Source: Methylobrevis albus (GTDB lineage Bacteria > Pseudomonadota > Alphaproteobacteria > Rhizobiales > Pleomorphomonadaceae). Taken from it: a stretch of 64,000 bases of DNA. The stretch lies in NCBI RefSeq assembly GCF_015904235.1, contig NZ_JADZLT010000049.1, positions 434,001-498,000 of the forward strand, in the 5' to 3' direction. Made by a program: the position numbers and the translations under genes. Each line of letters opens with the position of its first letter. Within the stretch, counting starts at the first letter, position 1. Below are positions 1-9,392 of this stretch, in pieces. The notes under the pieces were generated by a model. It ran no database searches, was not told where the DNA came from, and worked only from the letters and a program-made list of their open reading frames with translations.

Positions 1-102
1 TCAATCCCCTCCCCCCTCGAGGGGGAGGGTCAGGGAGGGGGGGACTATCCGCGATTTCTGAGTAGCCGGCCTAAACAGCCCGGCCCGACCCCGAACCCCG
101 CC
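1..102. repeat. Intergenic poly-C/poly-G inverted repeat at window edge
   Basis: The first 45 bases hold a short inverted repeat of CCCCTCCCCC / GGGGGAGGG type followed by a run of G. It resembles the outer arms of the larger inverted repeats at 51329-51515 and 55591-55723, so it is probably part of the same intergenic repeat family. No coding sequence is visible before the transpeptidase stop codon. Confidence 0.4.
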
Positions 103-1152
103 CTACTCGCTCGCCCCCGCCGTCAGCGCCGACAGCGCGGAGAAGGACTTCGCCTGGTAGGGGTCGCTCAGCGCCGCGTCGGGGCGGCTGACGGGGGCGC
201 GTTCCGAGGTCATCTTGGCGAGTCGGTCGGGGCCGGAGCGGCGCAGCACTTCGCGGAAGCTCTCGTGCATGCCGCCGTCGACGTAGGACATCGTCGGCAG
301 CACGGGATAGGCGGCGCGGACCATCGCCGCGTCGGCGGCGTCCTTCGCCTGCTTGGCGGCGACGGCGGCGACGAGGGCCGGATCGGTCTCGATCGGCGGG
401 CAGTCGGCGAGCGGGTCCGCGTCGGCGACGTTCGCCGCGTTGAAGACGTAGCGGCGACCGCAGTATCCGACGCGCGGCGGCACCTTCGTCAGGTCGAAGG
501 CGTCGCTGCCGTCCTTCAGGGTGCGCCAGAACGGCATGTTGGGGTCGTCGCGGTGCAGGGCGAGATTGGCCGGCGTCATGCGGAACGGCAGCGCCTGGAC
601 CTGGAACGCCGGCTGGCCGCTGCGGAAGGCTTCGCGGGCGACGGCATAGATCTCGAAGGCCGCCTCGTCGGTGACGGCGTAGCAGCCCGACGACGAGCAG
701 GCGCCGTGGATCATCAGCGCGCCGCCGGTGTAGCCGAGCGCGCTTTCCAGCCGGTTCGGGAAGCCGAGGTTGAAGGAGAGGTAATAGCGGCTGTCCGGAT
801 TCATCTGGCTGTAGGCGACGTGGTAGAAGCCTTCCGGCGCCTGCCGGTCGCCCTCCACCGTCTTCGGCCCGAGCCGGCCCGACCAGCGGCAGATCGGGTA
901 GGTCTTCAAGAGCGCGAAGCGGCCGGTGCGATCCTGCTTCCAGAGCTCGAGCTCGCTCTCCTGCTTGAACAGCCGGATCATGATGGGCGAGGTGCGCTCC
1001 ATGTTCTTGTCGCGCATCGCCTTGACGAGGCTCGACGGGATCGGCTGGATCGAGCGCTCCGACTGCGGCAGGTCATAGTCGAGGGCCGCGCAGGAGGCCA
1101 TGACCAGGGCGAGCAGAACGGCCGCGAAGACGCGTAGGGAAAAGATCGGCAA
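103..1152 (-). CDS. YafK-type L,D-transpeptidase lipoprotein
   Basis: Predicted murein L,D-transpeptidase that would cross-link or trim peptidoglycan or attach proteins to it in the periplasm. The 349-residue protein starts with a lipoprotein signal whose lipobox VMASC puts the lipidated cysteine at residue 21. The YkuD/YafK catalytic block reads HGACSSSGC, with His149 and Cys157 as the expected catalytic pair. The family core spans roughly residues 55-240; the remaining 110 residues are an alanine-rich tail of unknown role. It is a single gene with its own 138-bp upstream gap. Family assignment is firm; the exact cross-link made is not predictable from sequence. Confidence 0.88.
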   Translation of the reverse strand: MPIFSLRVFAAVLLALVMASCAALDYDLPQSERSIQPIPSSLVKAMRDKNMERTSPIMIRLFKQESELELWKQDRTGRFALLKTYPICRWSGRLGPKTVEGDRQAPEGFYHVAYSQMNPDSRYYLSFNLGFPNRLESALGYTGGALMIHGACSSSGCYAVTDEAAFEIYAVAREAFRSGQPAFQVQALPFRMTPANLALHRDDPNMPFWRTLKDGSDAFDLTKVPPRVGYCGRRYVFNAANVADADPLADCPPIETDPALVAAVAAKQAKDAADAAMVRAAYPVLPTMSYVDGGMHESFREVLRRSGPDRLAKMTSERAPVSRPDAALSDPYQAKSFSALSALTAGASE

Positions 1153-1290
1153 GCTGGAACCCCCCTCTCGATCGTCTCCGGATACGGTTAAAATTGGCCG
1201 CTTTCATGGCGCGGAGCGTGTGAAATTTCTGCCTCAACACCCTGAATTTTAGCAATTTTTTAAGGTTCGCGGAGGGCGGTGCCAAGCCCC

Positions 1291-3630
1291 TCACGCGCCG
1301 CCCTTCCAGCGCAGCAGCCGCATGGCGTTCGCGGTCACCAGCACGGTGGCACCGGTATCGGCGAGGATCGCGGGCCAGAGGCCGGTGACGCCGGCGAGGG
1401 TGGTGACGAGAAACACCGCCTTCAGCCCGAGCGCAACCGCGATGTTGACGCGGATGTTGGCCATCGTCGCCCGCGACAGCGCCACCATGTCGGCGATGTC
1501 CGTCACCCGGCCGTGCAGCACCGCGGCGTCGGCGGTCTCCAGCGCGACGTCGCTGCCGCCGCCGATGGCGATGCCGATGTCGGCGGCCGCGAGCGCCGGG
1601 GCGTCGTTGATGCCGTCGCCGACCTTGCCGACCCGGGCGCCGCCGGCCTGCAGGTCGCGGACGATGCGCTGCTTGTCGGCGGGGAGCAGCTCGGCCTTCA
1701 CCTCGATGCCGAGCTCGGCGGCGACGGCGGCCGCCGTGCGCCGGTTGTCGCCGGTCAGCATCAGCGGGCGCAGGCCGGCGGCTTTCAGCGCGGCGATGCC
1801 GCGGCGGGCGTCGGGCTTCAACTCGTCGCGCAGGGCGAGGAAGCCGAACGGCCGGCCGTCCCGGACGAGGACCGCGACCGAGTGGCCGGCCGCGGCGCTG
1901 GCGGCGACGGCGGCCGCCTCGGCGTCGCCGAGCCCCGGATCGGCGGCGACGGCCGCGGCGGAGCCGAGGAACACCGGCACGCCGGCGACGACGCCGGCGA
2001 CGCCCTTGCCGGGTACGGCCCGCGCAGCGGTCGCGGGGGGCACCGCGACGGCGCGCCGGGCGGCCTCGTCGAGGATCGCCCGGGCGAGGGGATGGCTCGA
2101 GCCGGCCTCCAGCGCGGCGGCGAGGGCGACGACCTCGTCTGCCGCGGCGCCGCCGAAGCCGGCGACGTCGGTGACGCGCGGACGGCCCTCGGTCAGGGTA
2201 CCGGTCTTGTCGAGGGCGATCACGGTCAGGCCGCCCAGCCGCTCCAGCACGACGCCGCCCTTCATCAGCAGCCCGCGGCGGGCGCCGGCGGCAAGGCCCG
2301 CGGCGATTGCGGCCGGCACCGAGATCACCAGCGCGCAGGGGCAGCCGATCAGCAGGATGGCGAGGCCCTTGTAGATCCACGGCTGCCAGTCGGCTCCGGC
2401 GAGAAGCGGCGGCAGCACAGCGACGAGGGTGGCGACGACGAGGACGGCGGGCGTATAGTATCGCGAGAAGCGGTCGATGAAGCGCTCGGTCGGCGCCTTG
2501 CTCTCCTGCGCCTCCTCGACGAGGCGCACGACGCGGGCGATGGTGTTGTCGGCCGCCGCGGCGGTGACGCGGATCCGCAGCACGCCCTCGCCGTTGACGG
2601 TGCCGGCGAACACCGCGTCGCCGGGCGCCTTCGGCTTCGGCACGCTCTCGCCGGTCACCGGCGCCTCGTCGACGGCGCTCTCGCCCGCGACGATCTCGCC
2701 GTCGGCGGGCATGCGGTCGCCGGGGCGGACCTGCACGAGCGCGCCGACGGCGAGGTCCGCCGCCGGCACCTCGACGATCTTCCCGTCCCGCTCGAGCCGC
2801 GCGGTCTTCGGCACGAGGTCGGCGAGGCCGCGGATCGAGGCGCGGGCGCGGGCGGCGGCGACGCCTTCCAGCATTTCGCCGACCAGGAACAGCACGACGA
2901 CCACCGACGCTTCCTCGGTGGCGCCGATCGCCACCGCGCCGATGGCGGCCAGCGTCATCAGCGTCTCGATGGTGAACGGACTGCCGAGGCTTGCGGCGAC
3001 CACGGCGCGCCGGGCGATCGGCACCAGCCCGACGGCCATGGCGACGAGAAAGGCTTCGAAGCCGAGCGACGGCACGGCTTGGGCGAAGGCGTAGGCGAAT
3101 CCCAGCGCGCCACCGCTCGCCAGCGTCAGCGCCGCCTTGCGCGTGCGCCACCACGGTCCGTCGTCCGGGGCATGGGCGTGCAGGTGGCCGAGCGCAGCGC
3201 CCGCGGGCGCGGGTTGCGTCGGGCTTTCGTGCGAATCCCCGTCGCGGTGATGCTCGGGCTCGTGCTCGTGCTCGTGAGAAGTCCCGTGATCGTGGCCATG
3301 GGCATGTCCGTGCTCATGGGGGTCGTCGTGAGCGTGCTCATGTGCATGGCCGCAGCCACAGCCGTCGTCCGGCGCCGGCCCCGCCACGGTACCAGGGGTG
3401 GCTCGCGGCGCGGCCGGCCGGGCCGGGTAGCCGAGGCGGGCGAGGGTGGCCGCGACCTTGTCGAGATCGGCGCCACCCGTATGGGTCAGCGTCATCGCGG
3501 CGGCCGTGACCGAGACCGTCACGTCTTCGACGCCGGGCAGGCGGCGGGTGGCGGTCTCGATCTTCCTGGCGCAGGCGGCGCAGTCCATGCCGTCGACGTG
3601 GAAGCGGGTTTCAAGCGTTTCTGCAGGCAT
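1291..3630 (-). CDS. zntA: P1B-type heavy-metal efflux ATPase (Zn/Cd/Pb)
   Basis: Inner-membrane ATPase that pumps divalent soft metals (Zn, Cd, Pb) out of the cytoplasm. The 779-residue protein has an N-terminal HMA domain with GMDCAAC (Cys17, Cys20), then a histidine-rich stretch at residues 91-153 likely to buffer metal. The transmembrane metal site is CPC at 430-432, the phosphorylated Asp is in DKTGT (474), and GDGINDAP closes the hinge. CPC together with a divergent MerR regulator favours Zn/Cd/Pb rather than Cu. The start has an AAGGA ribosome site. Transcription should begin about 23 bases upstream, from the MerR-type promoter at 3660-3690. Confidence 0.93.
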   Translation of the reverse strand: MPAETLETRFHVDGMDCAACARKIETATRRLPGVEDVTVSVTAAAMTLTHTGGADLDKVAATLARLGYPARPAAPRATPGTVAGPAPDDGCGCGHAHEHAHDDPHEHGHAHGHDHGTSHEHEHEPEHHRDGDSHESPTQPAPAGAALGHLHAHAPDDGPWWRTRKAALTLASGGALGFAYAFAQAVPSLGFEAFLVAMAVGLVPIARRAVVAASLGSPFTIETLMTLAAIGAVAIGATEEASVVVVLFLVGEMLEGVAAARARASIRGLADLVPKTARLERDGKIVEVPAADLAVGALVQVRPGDRMPADGEIVAGESAVDEAPVTGESVPKPKAPGDAVFAGTVNGEGVLRIRVTAAAADNTIARVVRLVEEAQESKAPTERFIDRFSRYYTPAVLVVATLVAVLPPLLAGADWQPWIYKGLAILLIGCPCALVISVPAAIAAGLAAGARRGLLMKGGVVLERLGGLTVIALDKTGTLTEGRPRVTDVAGFGGAAADEVVALAAALEAGSSHPLARAILDEAARRAVAVPPATAARAVPGKGVAGVVAGVPVFLGSAAAVAADPGLGDAEAAAVAASAAAGHSVAVLVRDGRPFGFLALRDELKPDARRGIAALKAAGLRPLMLTGDNRRTAAAVAAELGIEVKAELLPADKQRIVRDLQAGGARVGKVGDGINDAPALAAADIGIAIGGGSDVALETADAAVLHGRVTDIADMVALSRATMANIRVNIAVALGLKAVFLVTTLAGVTGLWPAILADTGATVLVTANAMRLLRWKGGA

Positions 3631-3659
3631 GACCGGGTCCTTGTCACCATCTCGCCGCG

Positions 3660-3690
3660 ACCCTACGTTCTCTAGCGACTAGAGGAGCAA
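3660..3690 (-). promoter_or_regulatory. MerR-type metal-responsive promoter/operator of zntA
   Basis: On the minus strand a -35 TTGCTC (3685-3690) and a -10 TAGGGT (3660-3665) are separated by 19 bp instead of 17. The perfect dyad CTCTAG-N3-CTAGAG (3670-3684) fills the spacer. This is the architecture of CadR/PbrR/ZntR promoters, in which metal-bound MerR protein underwinds an overlong spacer. It lies between zntA and the divergent merR gene. Confidence 0.88.
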
Positions 3691-3698
3691 GCGAGAAA

Positions 3699-4136
3699 AT
3701 GCCCATCGACGTGCCCGGCGACGTGCCGATCGGCGAGGCCGCCCGCGTCAGCGGCGTCAAGGTGCCCACCATCCGCTACTACGAGGAGATCGGGCTGTTG
3801 CCGGAGCCGCCGCGCAGCGACGGCAATCGCCGCCTCTATGGCCCGGCGCATCTCGCGCGGCTCGCCTTCATCCGGCACAGCCGCCAGCTCGGCTTCGAGA
3901 TCGAGGCGATCCGCACCCTGCTCGACCTGCAGGACAATCCCGGCCAGCCGTGCTCGCCGGCGGATTCGATCGCGCGGCGGCGGCTCGACGAGGTCGAAGC
4001 GCGCATCGCCAGCCTGATCGCGCTGAAAGCCGAGCTCGAACGGATGATCGACGGCTGCGCCCACGGCAGCGTCGCCGAGTGCCGGGTGATCGACGTTTTG
4101 TCCGATCATGGCAAGTGCGCGCACGCCGACCATTGA
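3699..4136 (+). CDS. MerR-family metal regulator (ZntR/CadR-like)
   Basis: Transcription activator expected to sense Zn, Cd or Pb and switch on the divergent zntA. The 145-residue protein has the MerR winged helix at residues 9-75 (VPTIRYYEEIGLLPEP is diagnostic), a dimerising coiled coil at about 88-118 and a metal-binding tail. Candidate ligands are Cys85, Cys120, His122, Cys128 and Cys140, in the arrangement of ZntR/CadR rather than the Cys pair of CueR. Its start codon lies 8 bases beyond the operator, so it probably also controls itself. Which metal is the best inducer cannot be read from the sequence. Confidence 0.87.
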   Translation: MPIDVPGDVPIGEAARVSGVKVPTIRYYEEIGLLPEPPRSDGNRRLYGPAHLARLAFIRHSRQLGFEIEAIRTLLDLQDNPGQPCSPADSIARRRLDEVEARIASLIALKAELERMIDGCAHGSVAECRVIDVLSDHGKCAHADH

Positions 4137-4305
4137 GCCGGCCGGCCCCGTCGCCTCACGGGCGCGAATGTCGCAGCGGACATCGCGGCCTCCGGGAAGA
4201 AATGCCCTTGCTCCTCCAGTGACCTGAGAAGCTAGCTTGCGCGCGGCGCTCCCGGCCCGTTCCGGTGCGGCGCGGGGCCGGACAAGACCATCAGGGGAGA
4301 AACGC

Positions 4306-4962
4306 ATGAATCTCGATGCCCGCTACGACCGCCGCCGCCTGCTCGGGGCGGCCGCCCTCGGCCTCGCGGCGCTGCAGTTCGGCGCAGGCGGCGCCCGGGC
4401 GCAGGACGCGCAAGCGCTGGTCGCAAAGGCGCTCGGCGATCCGGGCCCGCTGCCCGAGCAGGGGTTCGGTCCGGAAGATGCCAAGGTGCGCGTCGTCGAA
4501 TATGCCTCGCTCACCTGCCACCACTGCCGCAACTTCCATCTCGAGACCTGGCCGCTGGTGAAGGCGAAGTACGTCGACACCGGGCGGATCCGCTTCGTGA
4601 TCCGCGAGTTTCCGCTCGACCCGCTGGCGATGGGCGGCTTCATGCTGGCGCGTTGCCGGCCGGACGAGCAGTGGTACGCCACCGTCGACCTGCTCTATCG
4701 CAGTTCGGAGGTCTGGGCGCATGCGGCAGATCCGGCGGCGGAACTCGCCCGGGTCATGGGCCAGACCGGCATGGGCGCCGAAGCCTTCGAGGCCTGCCTC
4801 AGCGACCAGGCGCTGATGGACAAGATCCAGGCCGTCTCGCTGTCCGGCTCGGTCGCCGGCGTCAGCGGCACGCCCACCTTCTTCTTCAACGAGCGCAAGG
4901 AATCCGGATTCATGACGATCGAGGCGTTCAGCGCGATCCTCGATCCGATGCTGGAGGGCTGA
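4306..4962 (+). CDS. DsbA-family thiol oxidoreductase, Tat-type signal
   Basis: Predicted periplasmic thioredoxin-fold protein of the DsbA/DsbG group (218 aa). The chosen ATG follows a GGGGAGAA ribosome site and begins a signal with DRRRLLG and a hydrophobic stretch ending ARA, which looks like a twin-arginine signal. The active site is CHHC (Cys71, Cys74), and the cis-proline loop is SGTPTFF. CHHC is more typical of strongly oxidising or BdbD-like members than of reductive thioredoxins. It lies 130 bp upstream of the paoABC-like operon in the same direction, so shared expression is possible but unproven. No DsbB partner is in the window. Confidence 0.85.
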   Translation: MNLDARYDRRRLLGAAALGLAALQFGAGGARAQDAQALVAKALGDPGPLPEQGFGPEDAKVRVVEYASLTCHHCRNFHLETWPLVKAKYVDTGRIRFVIREFPLDPLAMGGFMLARCRPDEQWYATVDLLYRSSEVWAHAADPAAELARVMGQTGMGAEAFEACLSDQALMDKIQAVSLSGSVAGVSGTPTFFFNERKESGFMTIEAFSAILDPMLEG

Positions 4963-5091
4963 GGGCCGGCCGAGATACCGGGGGCGCCTGCCGCCGCCGG
5001 ATCACGTCCGCGTGCGGTGCAGTGCCGTTTCGGAACTGAAATCGGTGATCGGGGATTGGGCTTTCAACGAGGACATCCGGAGACCCCCGAC

Positions 5092-5751
5092 ATGAACCGA
5101 CGCGAAGTGCTCGCAGCTGGCTCCGCCGGCGCGGCGAGCGCCCTGCTCCCCGCTGGCGCCTTTGCCCAGAACGCCGAGACGTCCCCCGCGGCGCCCGCCG
5201 CGGTCGCCGCCAAGGCTGCCGGCGCCGGCAATGCCCCGATCCGGATGGGGGTTTCGTTCTCCGTCAACGGCGCGGCGCGCGCCATCGACGTCGATACCCG
5301 CACGACGCTGCTCGACGCGCTGCGCGAGACGCTGCAGCTGACCGGCAGCAAGAAGGGCTGCGACCACGGCCAGTGCGGTGCCTGCACCGTCCTCGTCGGC
5401 GGCCAGCGGATCAATTCCTGCCTCAGCCTCGCCGTCATGCACGAGGGCGACGAGATCACCACGATCGAAGGCCTCGGCACCCCGGACGCGATGCACCCGA
5501 TGCAGGCGGCGTTCGTGGCGCACGACGGCTACCAGTGCGGCTATTGCACGCCCGGGCAGATCTGTTCGGCTGTCGCCGTGCTGGACGAGATCCAGGCCGG
5601 CGTCCCGAGCCACGTCACCGACGACCTCGAGGCTGCCCCGGAGCTCACCGCCGTGGAACTGCGCGAGCGCATGAGCGGCAACATCTGCCGCTGCGGTGCC
5701 TATCCCAACATCATCGACGCCATCACCGACGTTGCCGAGGGCCGCGCATGA
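5092..5751 (+). CDS. paoA: Aldehyde oxidase 2Fe-2S subunit (PaoA-like)
   Basis: Small iron-sulfur subunit of a periplasmic molybdenum aldehyde oxidase that passes electrons from the molybdenum site to FAD. The 219-residue protein starts at an ATG giving [10 protein letters not shown], a twin-arginine signal that would carry the folded complex out. The plant-type ferredoxin cluster uses CDHGQCGAC (Cys90, 95, 98) plus a downstream Cys. The second cluster uses CGYCTPGQ and the [10 protein letters not shown] motif. The next gene overlaps its stop by ATGA, so the three subunits are translationally coupled. The symbol follows resemblance to E. coli PaoABC; the natural aldehyde is unknown. Confidence 0.87.
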   Translation: MNRREVLAAGSAGAASALLPAGAFAQNAETSPAAPAAVAAKAAGAGNAPIRMGVSFSVNGAARAIDVDTRTTLLDALRETLQLTGSKKGCDHGQCGACTVLVGGQRINSCLSLAVMHEGDEITTIEGLGTPDAMHPMQAAFVAHDGYQCGYCTPGQICSAVAVLDEIQAGVPSHVTDDLEAAPELTAVELRERMSGNICRCGAYPNIIDAITDVAEGRA

Positions 5752-6695
5752 GACCGTTTACCTACGAGCGCGCCGAGACCCCGGCCGCAGCCGTCGCCGC
5801 GGCGGCGTCCACCGGCGCGAAGTTCATCGCCGGCGGCACCAACCTGCTCGACCTGATGAAGCTGGAGATCGAGGCGCCGACGCATCTCGTCGACGTCAAC
5901 CGCCTCGGCCTCGACACGATCGAGCCGACCGAGGATGGGGGCCTCCGGATCGGCGCGCTGGTGCGCAACACCGATCTCGCTGCCGACGCCCGCGTGCGGC
6001 GGGACTACGGCGTGCTGTCGCGGGCGCTGCTTGCCGGCGCCTCCGGCCAGCTGCGCAACAAGGCGACGACCGCCGGCAACCTGCTGCAGCGCACCCGCTG
6101 TCCCTATTTCTACGACACCAACCAGCCCTGCAACAAACGAGAGCCGGGCAGCGGCTGCTCGGCGATCGAGGGCTTCAGCCGGCAGCTCGGCGTCGTCGGC
6201 GTCAGCGACGCCTGCATCGCGACCCACCCGAGCGACATGGCGGTGGCGCTGCGCGTGCTCGACGCCGTGGTCGAGACGGTTCGGGCGGACGGCTCCGCGC
6301 GGCAGATCCCGGTGGAGGAGCTTCACCTCCTGCCGGGCGACACGCCCGACGTCGAGACCGCACTCGAGCCCGGCGAACTGATCACCGCCGTGACCCTGCC
6401 GCCTCCGGTCGGCGGCGTGCAGGTCTATCGCAAGGTGCGCGACCGCGCCTCCTACGCCTTCGCGCTGGTCTCGGTCGCGGCCGTGCTCCAGCCGGACGGC
6501 AGCGGGCGGGTCGCCATCGGCGGCGTCGCGCCGAAGCCGTGGCGGAGCAAGGCTGCCGACGCCGAACTGCCGCGCGGCGCGCGTGCCGTCGCGGAAGAGC
6601 TGTTCGCCGGCGCCGTCACCACGCACCACAACGCGTTCAAGCTGCCGCTGGCCGAGCGCACGCTCGCCGCGGTGCTCTCGGAAGCAAAAGGCTGA
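5748..6695 (+). CDS. paoB: Aldehyde oxidase FAD subunit with extra Fe-S motif (PaoB-like)
   Basis: Medium subunit (315 aa) of the molybdenum aldehyde oxidase, binding FAD through the family motif [16 protein letters not shown] near residues 24-40. A Cys-bearing insertion ([21 protein letters not shown]) follows the conserved GNLLQRT; in E. coli PaoB the matching segment binds an additional 4Fe-4S cluster, so the same is expected here. The protein has no signal peptide of its own and should be co-exported with the Tat-tagged PaoA. Its ATG overlaps the paoA stop, and paoC begins 3 bp after its own stop. Confidence 0.87.
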   Translation: MRPFTYERAETPAAAVAAAASTGAKFIAGGTNLLDLMKLEIEAPTHLVDVNRLGLDTIEPTEDGGLRIGALVRNTDLAADARVRRDYGVLSRALLAGASGQLRNKATTAGNLLQRTRCPYFYDTNQPCNKREPGSGCSAIEGFSRQLGVVGVSDACIATHPSDMAVALRVLDAVVETVRADGSARQIPVEELHLLPGDTPDVETALEPGELITAVTLPPPVGGVQVYRKVRDRASYAFALVSVAAVLQPDGSGRVAIGGVAPKPWRSKAADAELPRGARAVAEELFAGAVTTHHNAFKLPLAERTLAAVLSEAKG

Positions 6696-6698
6696 CCC

Positions 6699-8900
6699 AT
6701 GCGTTTCGATACCCCCGCCACCACCAACCCGATCGACCAGATGAAGGTCGTCGGGCAGGCCATTCCGCGCGTCGACGGCCCGCTGAAGACCACCGGCACC
6801 GCGCCCTATGCCTATGAGCGCCACGACGTCGCGCCGAACCAGGCCTATGGCGCGGTCGTCGCGGCCGGGATCGCCAAGGGCCGCATCGCCTCGATCGACC
6901 TCGCCGCGGCGCGGGCCGCCTCCGGCGTGATCGCCATCGTCACGGCGGAGGACGCGAAGGATCTCGGCAAGGGCGACATGAACACGGCGAAGCTGCTCGG
7001 CGGCCCGGACATCGACCACTATCACCAGGCGGTCGCCGTTGTCGTCGCCGAGAGCTTCGAGGAGGCGCGGGCGGCGGCGAACCTCGTGCGGGTCCGCTAT
7101 GAGACCACCCCCGGACGTTTCGACCTCGAAGCCGAACGCGGCGCCGCGAAGACGCCCGACGAGGACAGCCCCGAGACCGCCGTCGGCGACTTCGAGGGCG
7201 CCTTTGCCGCCGCCGCGGTGAAGCTCGACGCGACCTACACGACGCCGGACCAATCGCACGCCATGATGGAGCCGCACGCGTCGATCGCGGCCTGGGACGG
7301 CGACCAGCTGACGATCTGGACCTCGAACCAGATGATCGCCTGGAGCCGCGGCGACATCGCCAAGACCTTCGGCATCGACAAGGACAAGGTGCGGCTGATC
7401 TCGCCTTTCATCGGCGGCGGCTTCGGCGGCAAGCTGTTCATCCGCTCCGACGCGGTGCTCGCGGCGCTCGGTGCGCGTGCCGCGGGGCGGCCGGTCAAGC
7501 TCGCCCTGCCGCGGCCGCTGATCGCCAACAACACGACGCATCGCCCCGCCACGATCCAGCACATCCGCATCGGCGCGACCCGCGACGGGCGCATCACCGC
7601 GATCGGCCACGAAAGCCTGTCGGGCAATCTTTCCGGCGGATCGTCGGAAAACGCCGTGCAGCAGACGCGGCTGCTCTATGCCGGCGCCGATCGCATGACC
7701 GCGCTGAAAATCGCCGACCTCGACATGCCGGAAGGCAACGCCATGCGCGCGCCGGGCGAAACGCCGGGCCTGATGGCGCTCGAGATCGCCATCGACGAAC
7801 TCGCCGAACTCACCGGGCTCGACCCGGTCGAGCTGCGCATCCTGAACGACACCCAGGTCGACCCGGAAGATCCGGAGCGGCCGTTCTCGCAGCGCCGTCT
7901 CATCGAATGCCTGCGCCTCGGCGCCGAGCGCTTCGGCTGGGCGGGCCGCAGCGCGACGCCCGGGCGCCGACGCGAGGGCCGCTGGCTGATCGGCACCGGC
8001 GTCGCGGCGGGCATCCGCAACAACATGGTGGCGACGTCGGGCGCGCGGGTTCGCCTCGATGCCGACGGCATCGTCACGGTCGAGACCGACATGACCGACA
8101 TCGGCACCGGCAGCTACACGATCATCGCCCAGACCGCGGCGGAGATGATGGGCGTCGGCGTCGACCGCGTCCTGGTGCGGCTCGGCGATTCGTCCTTCCC
8201 GGTCTCGGCCGGCTCGGGCGGCCAGTGGGGCGCCAACACCTCGACCGCCGGCGTCTATGCGGCCTGTGTCAAGCTGCGCGAGGTAGTCGCCCAGCGGCTC
8301 GGCTTCAACTCGGGCGATGCCGAGTTCACCGACGGCTCGGTGCGCGCGGGCAACCGCAGCGTGACGCTCGCCGAGGCGGCCGGGGCGGACGGGCTGGTCG
8401 CCGAAGATTCGATCGAGTTCGGCGACCTCGACAAGGACTACCAGCAGTCGACCTTCGCCGCGCATTTCGTGGAAGTCGGCGTCGATGCCGCGACCGGCGA
8501 GGTGCGCGTGCGCCGCATGCTCGCCGTCTGCGATGCCGGGCGCATCCTCAACCCGGTGACGGCGCGCAGCCAGGTGATCGGCGCCATGACGATGGGCGTC
8601 GGCGGCGCGCTGATGGAGGAACTCGCCGTCGACACCGACCGCGGCTTCTTCGTCAACCACGACCTCGCCGGCTACGAAGTCCCGGTCCATGCCGACATCC
8701 CGGCGCAGGACGTCGTGTTCCTCGCCGGCGACGACCCGATGTCGTCGCCGATGAAGGCGAAGGGCGTCGGCGAACTCGGCCTCTGCGGCGTCGGCGCGGC
8801 GGTGGCGAACGCCGTCTACAACGCGACGGGTGTCCGCGTGCGCAGCTATCCGATCACGCTGGACAAGCTGCTGCCGGGCCTGCCGGAGATGGTGGGCTGA
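6699..8900 (+). CDS. paoC: Aldehyde oxidase molybdopterin-binding subunit (PaoC-like)
   Basis: Large catalytic subunit (733 aa) of the xanthine oxidase family, oxidising aldehydes to acids with water as oxygen donor. It contains the cofactor-binding glycine-rich IGGGFGGK near residue 240 and the C-terminal KGVGELGLCGVGAA block, whose Glu is the expected catalytic base. It has no signal peptide. Maturation normally needs an XdhC/PaoD-type chaperone, which is not encoded nearby. A second operon of the same type lies at 21310-25120; the two are divergent enough in sequence to be distinct enzymes rather than a recent duplication. Confidence 0.88.
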   Translation: MRFDTPATTNPIDQMKVVGQAIPRVDGPLKTTGTAPYAYERHDVAPNQAYGAVVAAGIAKGRIASIDLAAARAASGVIAIVTAEDAKDLGKGDMNTAKLLGGPDIDHYHQAVAVVVAESFEEARAAANLVRVRYETTPGRFDLEAERGAAKTPDEDSPETAVGDFEGAFAAAAVKLDATYTTPDQSHAMMEPHASIAAWDGDQLTIWTSNQMIAWSRGDIAKTFGIDKDKVRLISPFIGGGFGGKLFIRSDAVLAALGARAAGRPVKLALPRPLIANNTTHRPATIQHIRIGATRDGRITAIGHESLSGNLSGGSSENAVQQTRLLYAGADRMTALKIADLDMPEGNAMRAPGETPGLMALEIAIDELAELTGLDPVELRILNDTQVDPEDPERPFSQRRLIECLRLGAERFGWAGRSATPGRRREGRWLIGTGVAAGIRNNMVATSGARVRLDADGIVTVETDMTDIGTGSYTIIAQTAAEMMGVGVDRVLVRLGDSSFPVSAGSGGQWGANTSTAGVYAACVKLREVVAQRLGFNSGDAEFTDGSVRAGNRSVTLAEAAGADGLVAEDSIEFGDLDKDYQQSTFAAHFVEVGVDAATGEVRVRRMLAVCDAGRILNPVTARSQVIGAMTMGVGGALMEELAVDTDRGFFVNHDLAGYEVPVHADIPAQDVVFLAGDDPMSSPMKAKGVGELGLCGVGAAVANAVYNATGVRVRSYPITLDKLLPGLPEMVG

Positions 8901-8931
8901 CAGGAGGCCCGGTGGAGAAGCCGGCCTCTCC

Positions 8932-9270
8932 TCACCCGTCCTCCCCCGCCCCGTCGTTCGTGACGGGGTGGCAGCCGCTCAGGTGGAGGATCCGTTCGAC
9001 GATGTTCTCGTCGCCGGTGATCGAGAGGCCCCGGTCCGTCTCGGTGGCGAGAACGACACTGCTGCGGCCGATCCGGTAGTGGTTCTCGGTCAGGAACCGC
9101 TCTCCGCCGATGCCGAAGCGCTCCTCGGTCGCGGTGGCGCCCATCTCCAGCAGCACGCCATGCAGCCGCGCGAACAGCGCCGCATCGTACTCGTCACCGA
9201 CGACGGCGATCACCCGCGCGGGCCTGCCGATCACCCCGAGCCATTCCATCGCCGAGCGCAGCGCGCGCAT
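8932..9270 (-). CDS. Small protein of unknown function next to barstar gene
   Basis: I do not recognise this 112-residue protein. It is soluble, with no signal peptide or membrane segment, and alternates hydrophobic beta-like stretches (RVIAVVGDEYDAAL, SSVVLATETDRGLSI). The ATG at 9270 is preferred; an in-frame TTG at 9378 falls inside the 31-bp repeat and looks artefactual. The gene lies downstream of the barstar-domain gene on the same strand, with its own copy of the 31-bp repeat (9349-9379) 79 bp upstream of the start. Its size and neighbour would suit an immunity-type protein, but that is only inference. Confidence 0.55.
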   Translation of the reverse strand: MRALRSAMEWLGVIGRPARVIAVVGDEYDAALFARLHGVLLEMGATATEERFGIGGERFLTENHYRIGRSSVVLATETDRGLSITGDENIVERILHLSGCHPVTNDGAGEDG

Positions 9271-9348
9271 GTCGCCTGTCCATGCCTTTCCGCGCCGGAG
9301 AGGCGCCGGGTTGCGGTTCGGGCAGACCGCAGCGGTCCGTGTCTCGTG

Positions 9349-9379
9349 CAGTCTGTTGGATCGGGGTGGCGGCTGCAAT
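9349..9379 (-). repeat. 31-bp direct repeat, copy 1 (possible duplicated promoter)
   Basis: Matches the copy at 10477-10507 at 29 of 31 positions in the same orientation, with no similarity in the flanks. Read on the minus strand it contains TTGCAG, a 17-bp spacer and CAGACT, a plausible weak housekeeping promoter, 79 bp upstream of the small gene at 8932-9270. Confidence 0.7.
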
Positions 9380-9392
9380 CGTCGCGGCTGGG

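Noticed and set aside
1279..3675. A 798-codon frame antisense to zntA
   Set aside because: Runs across the zntA gene and into the MerR operator; low-complexity sequence without domains.
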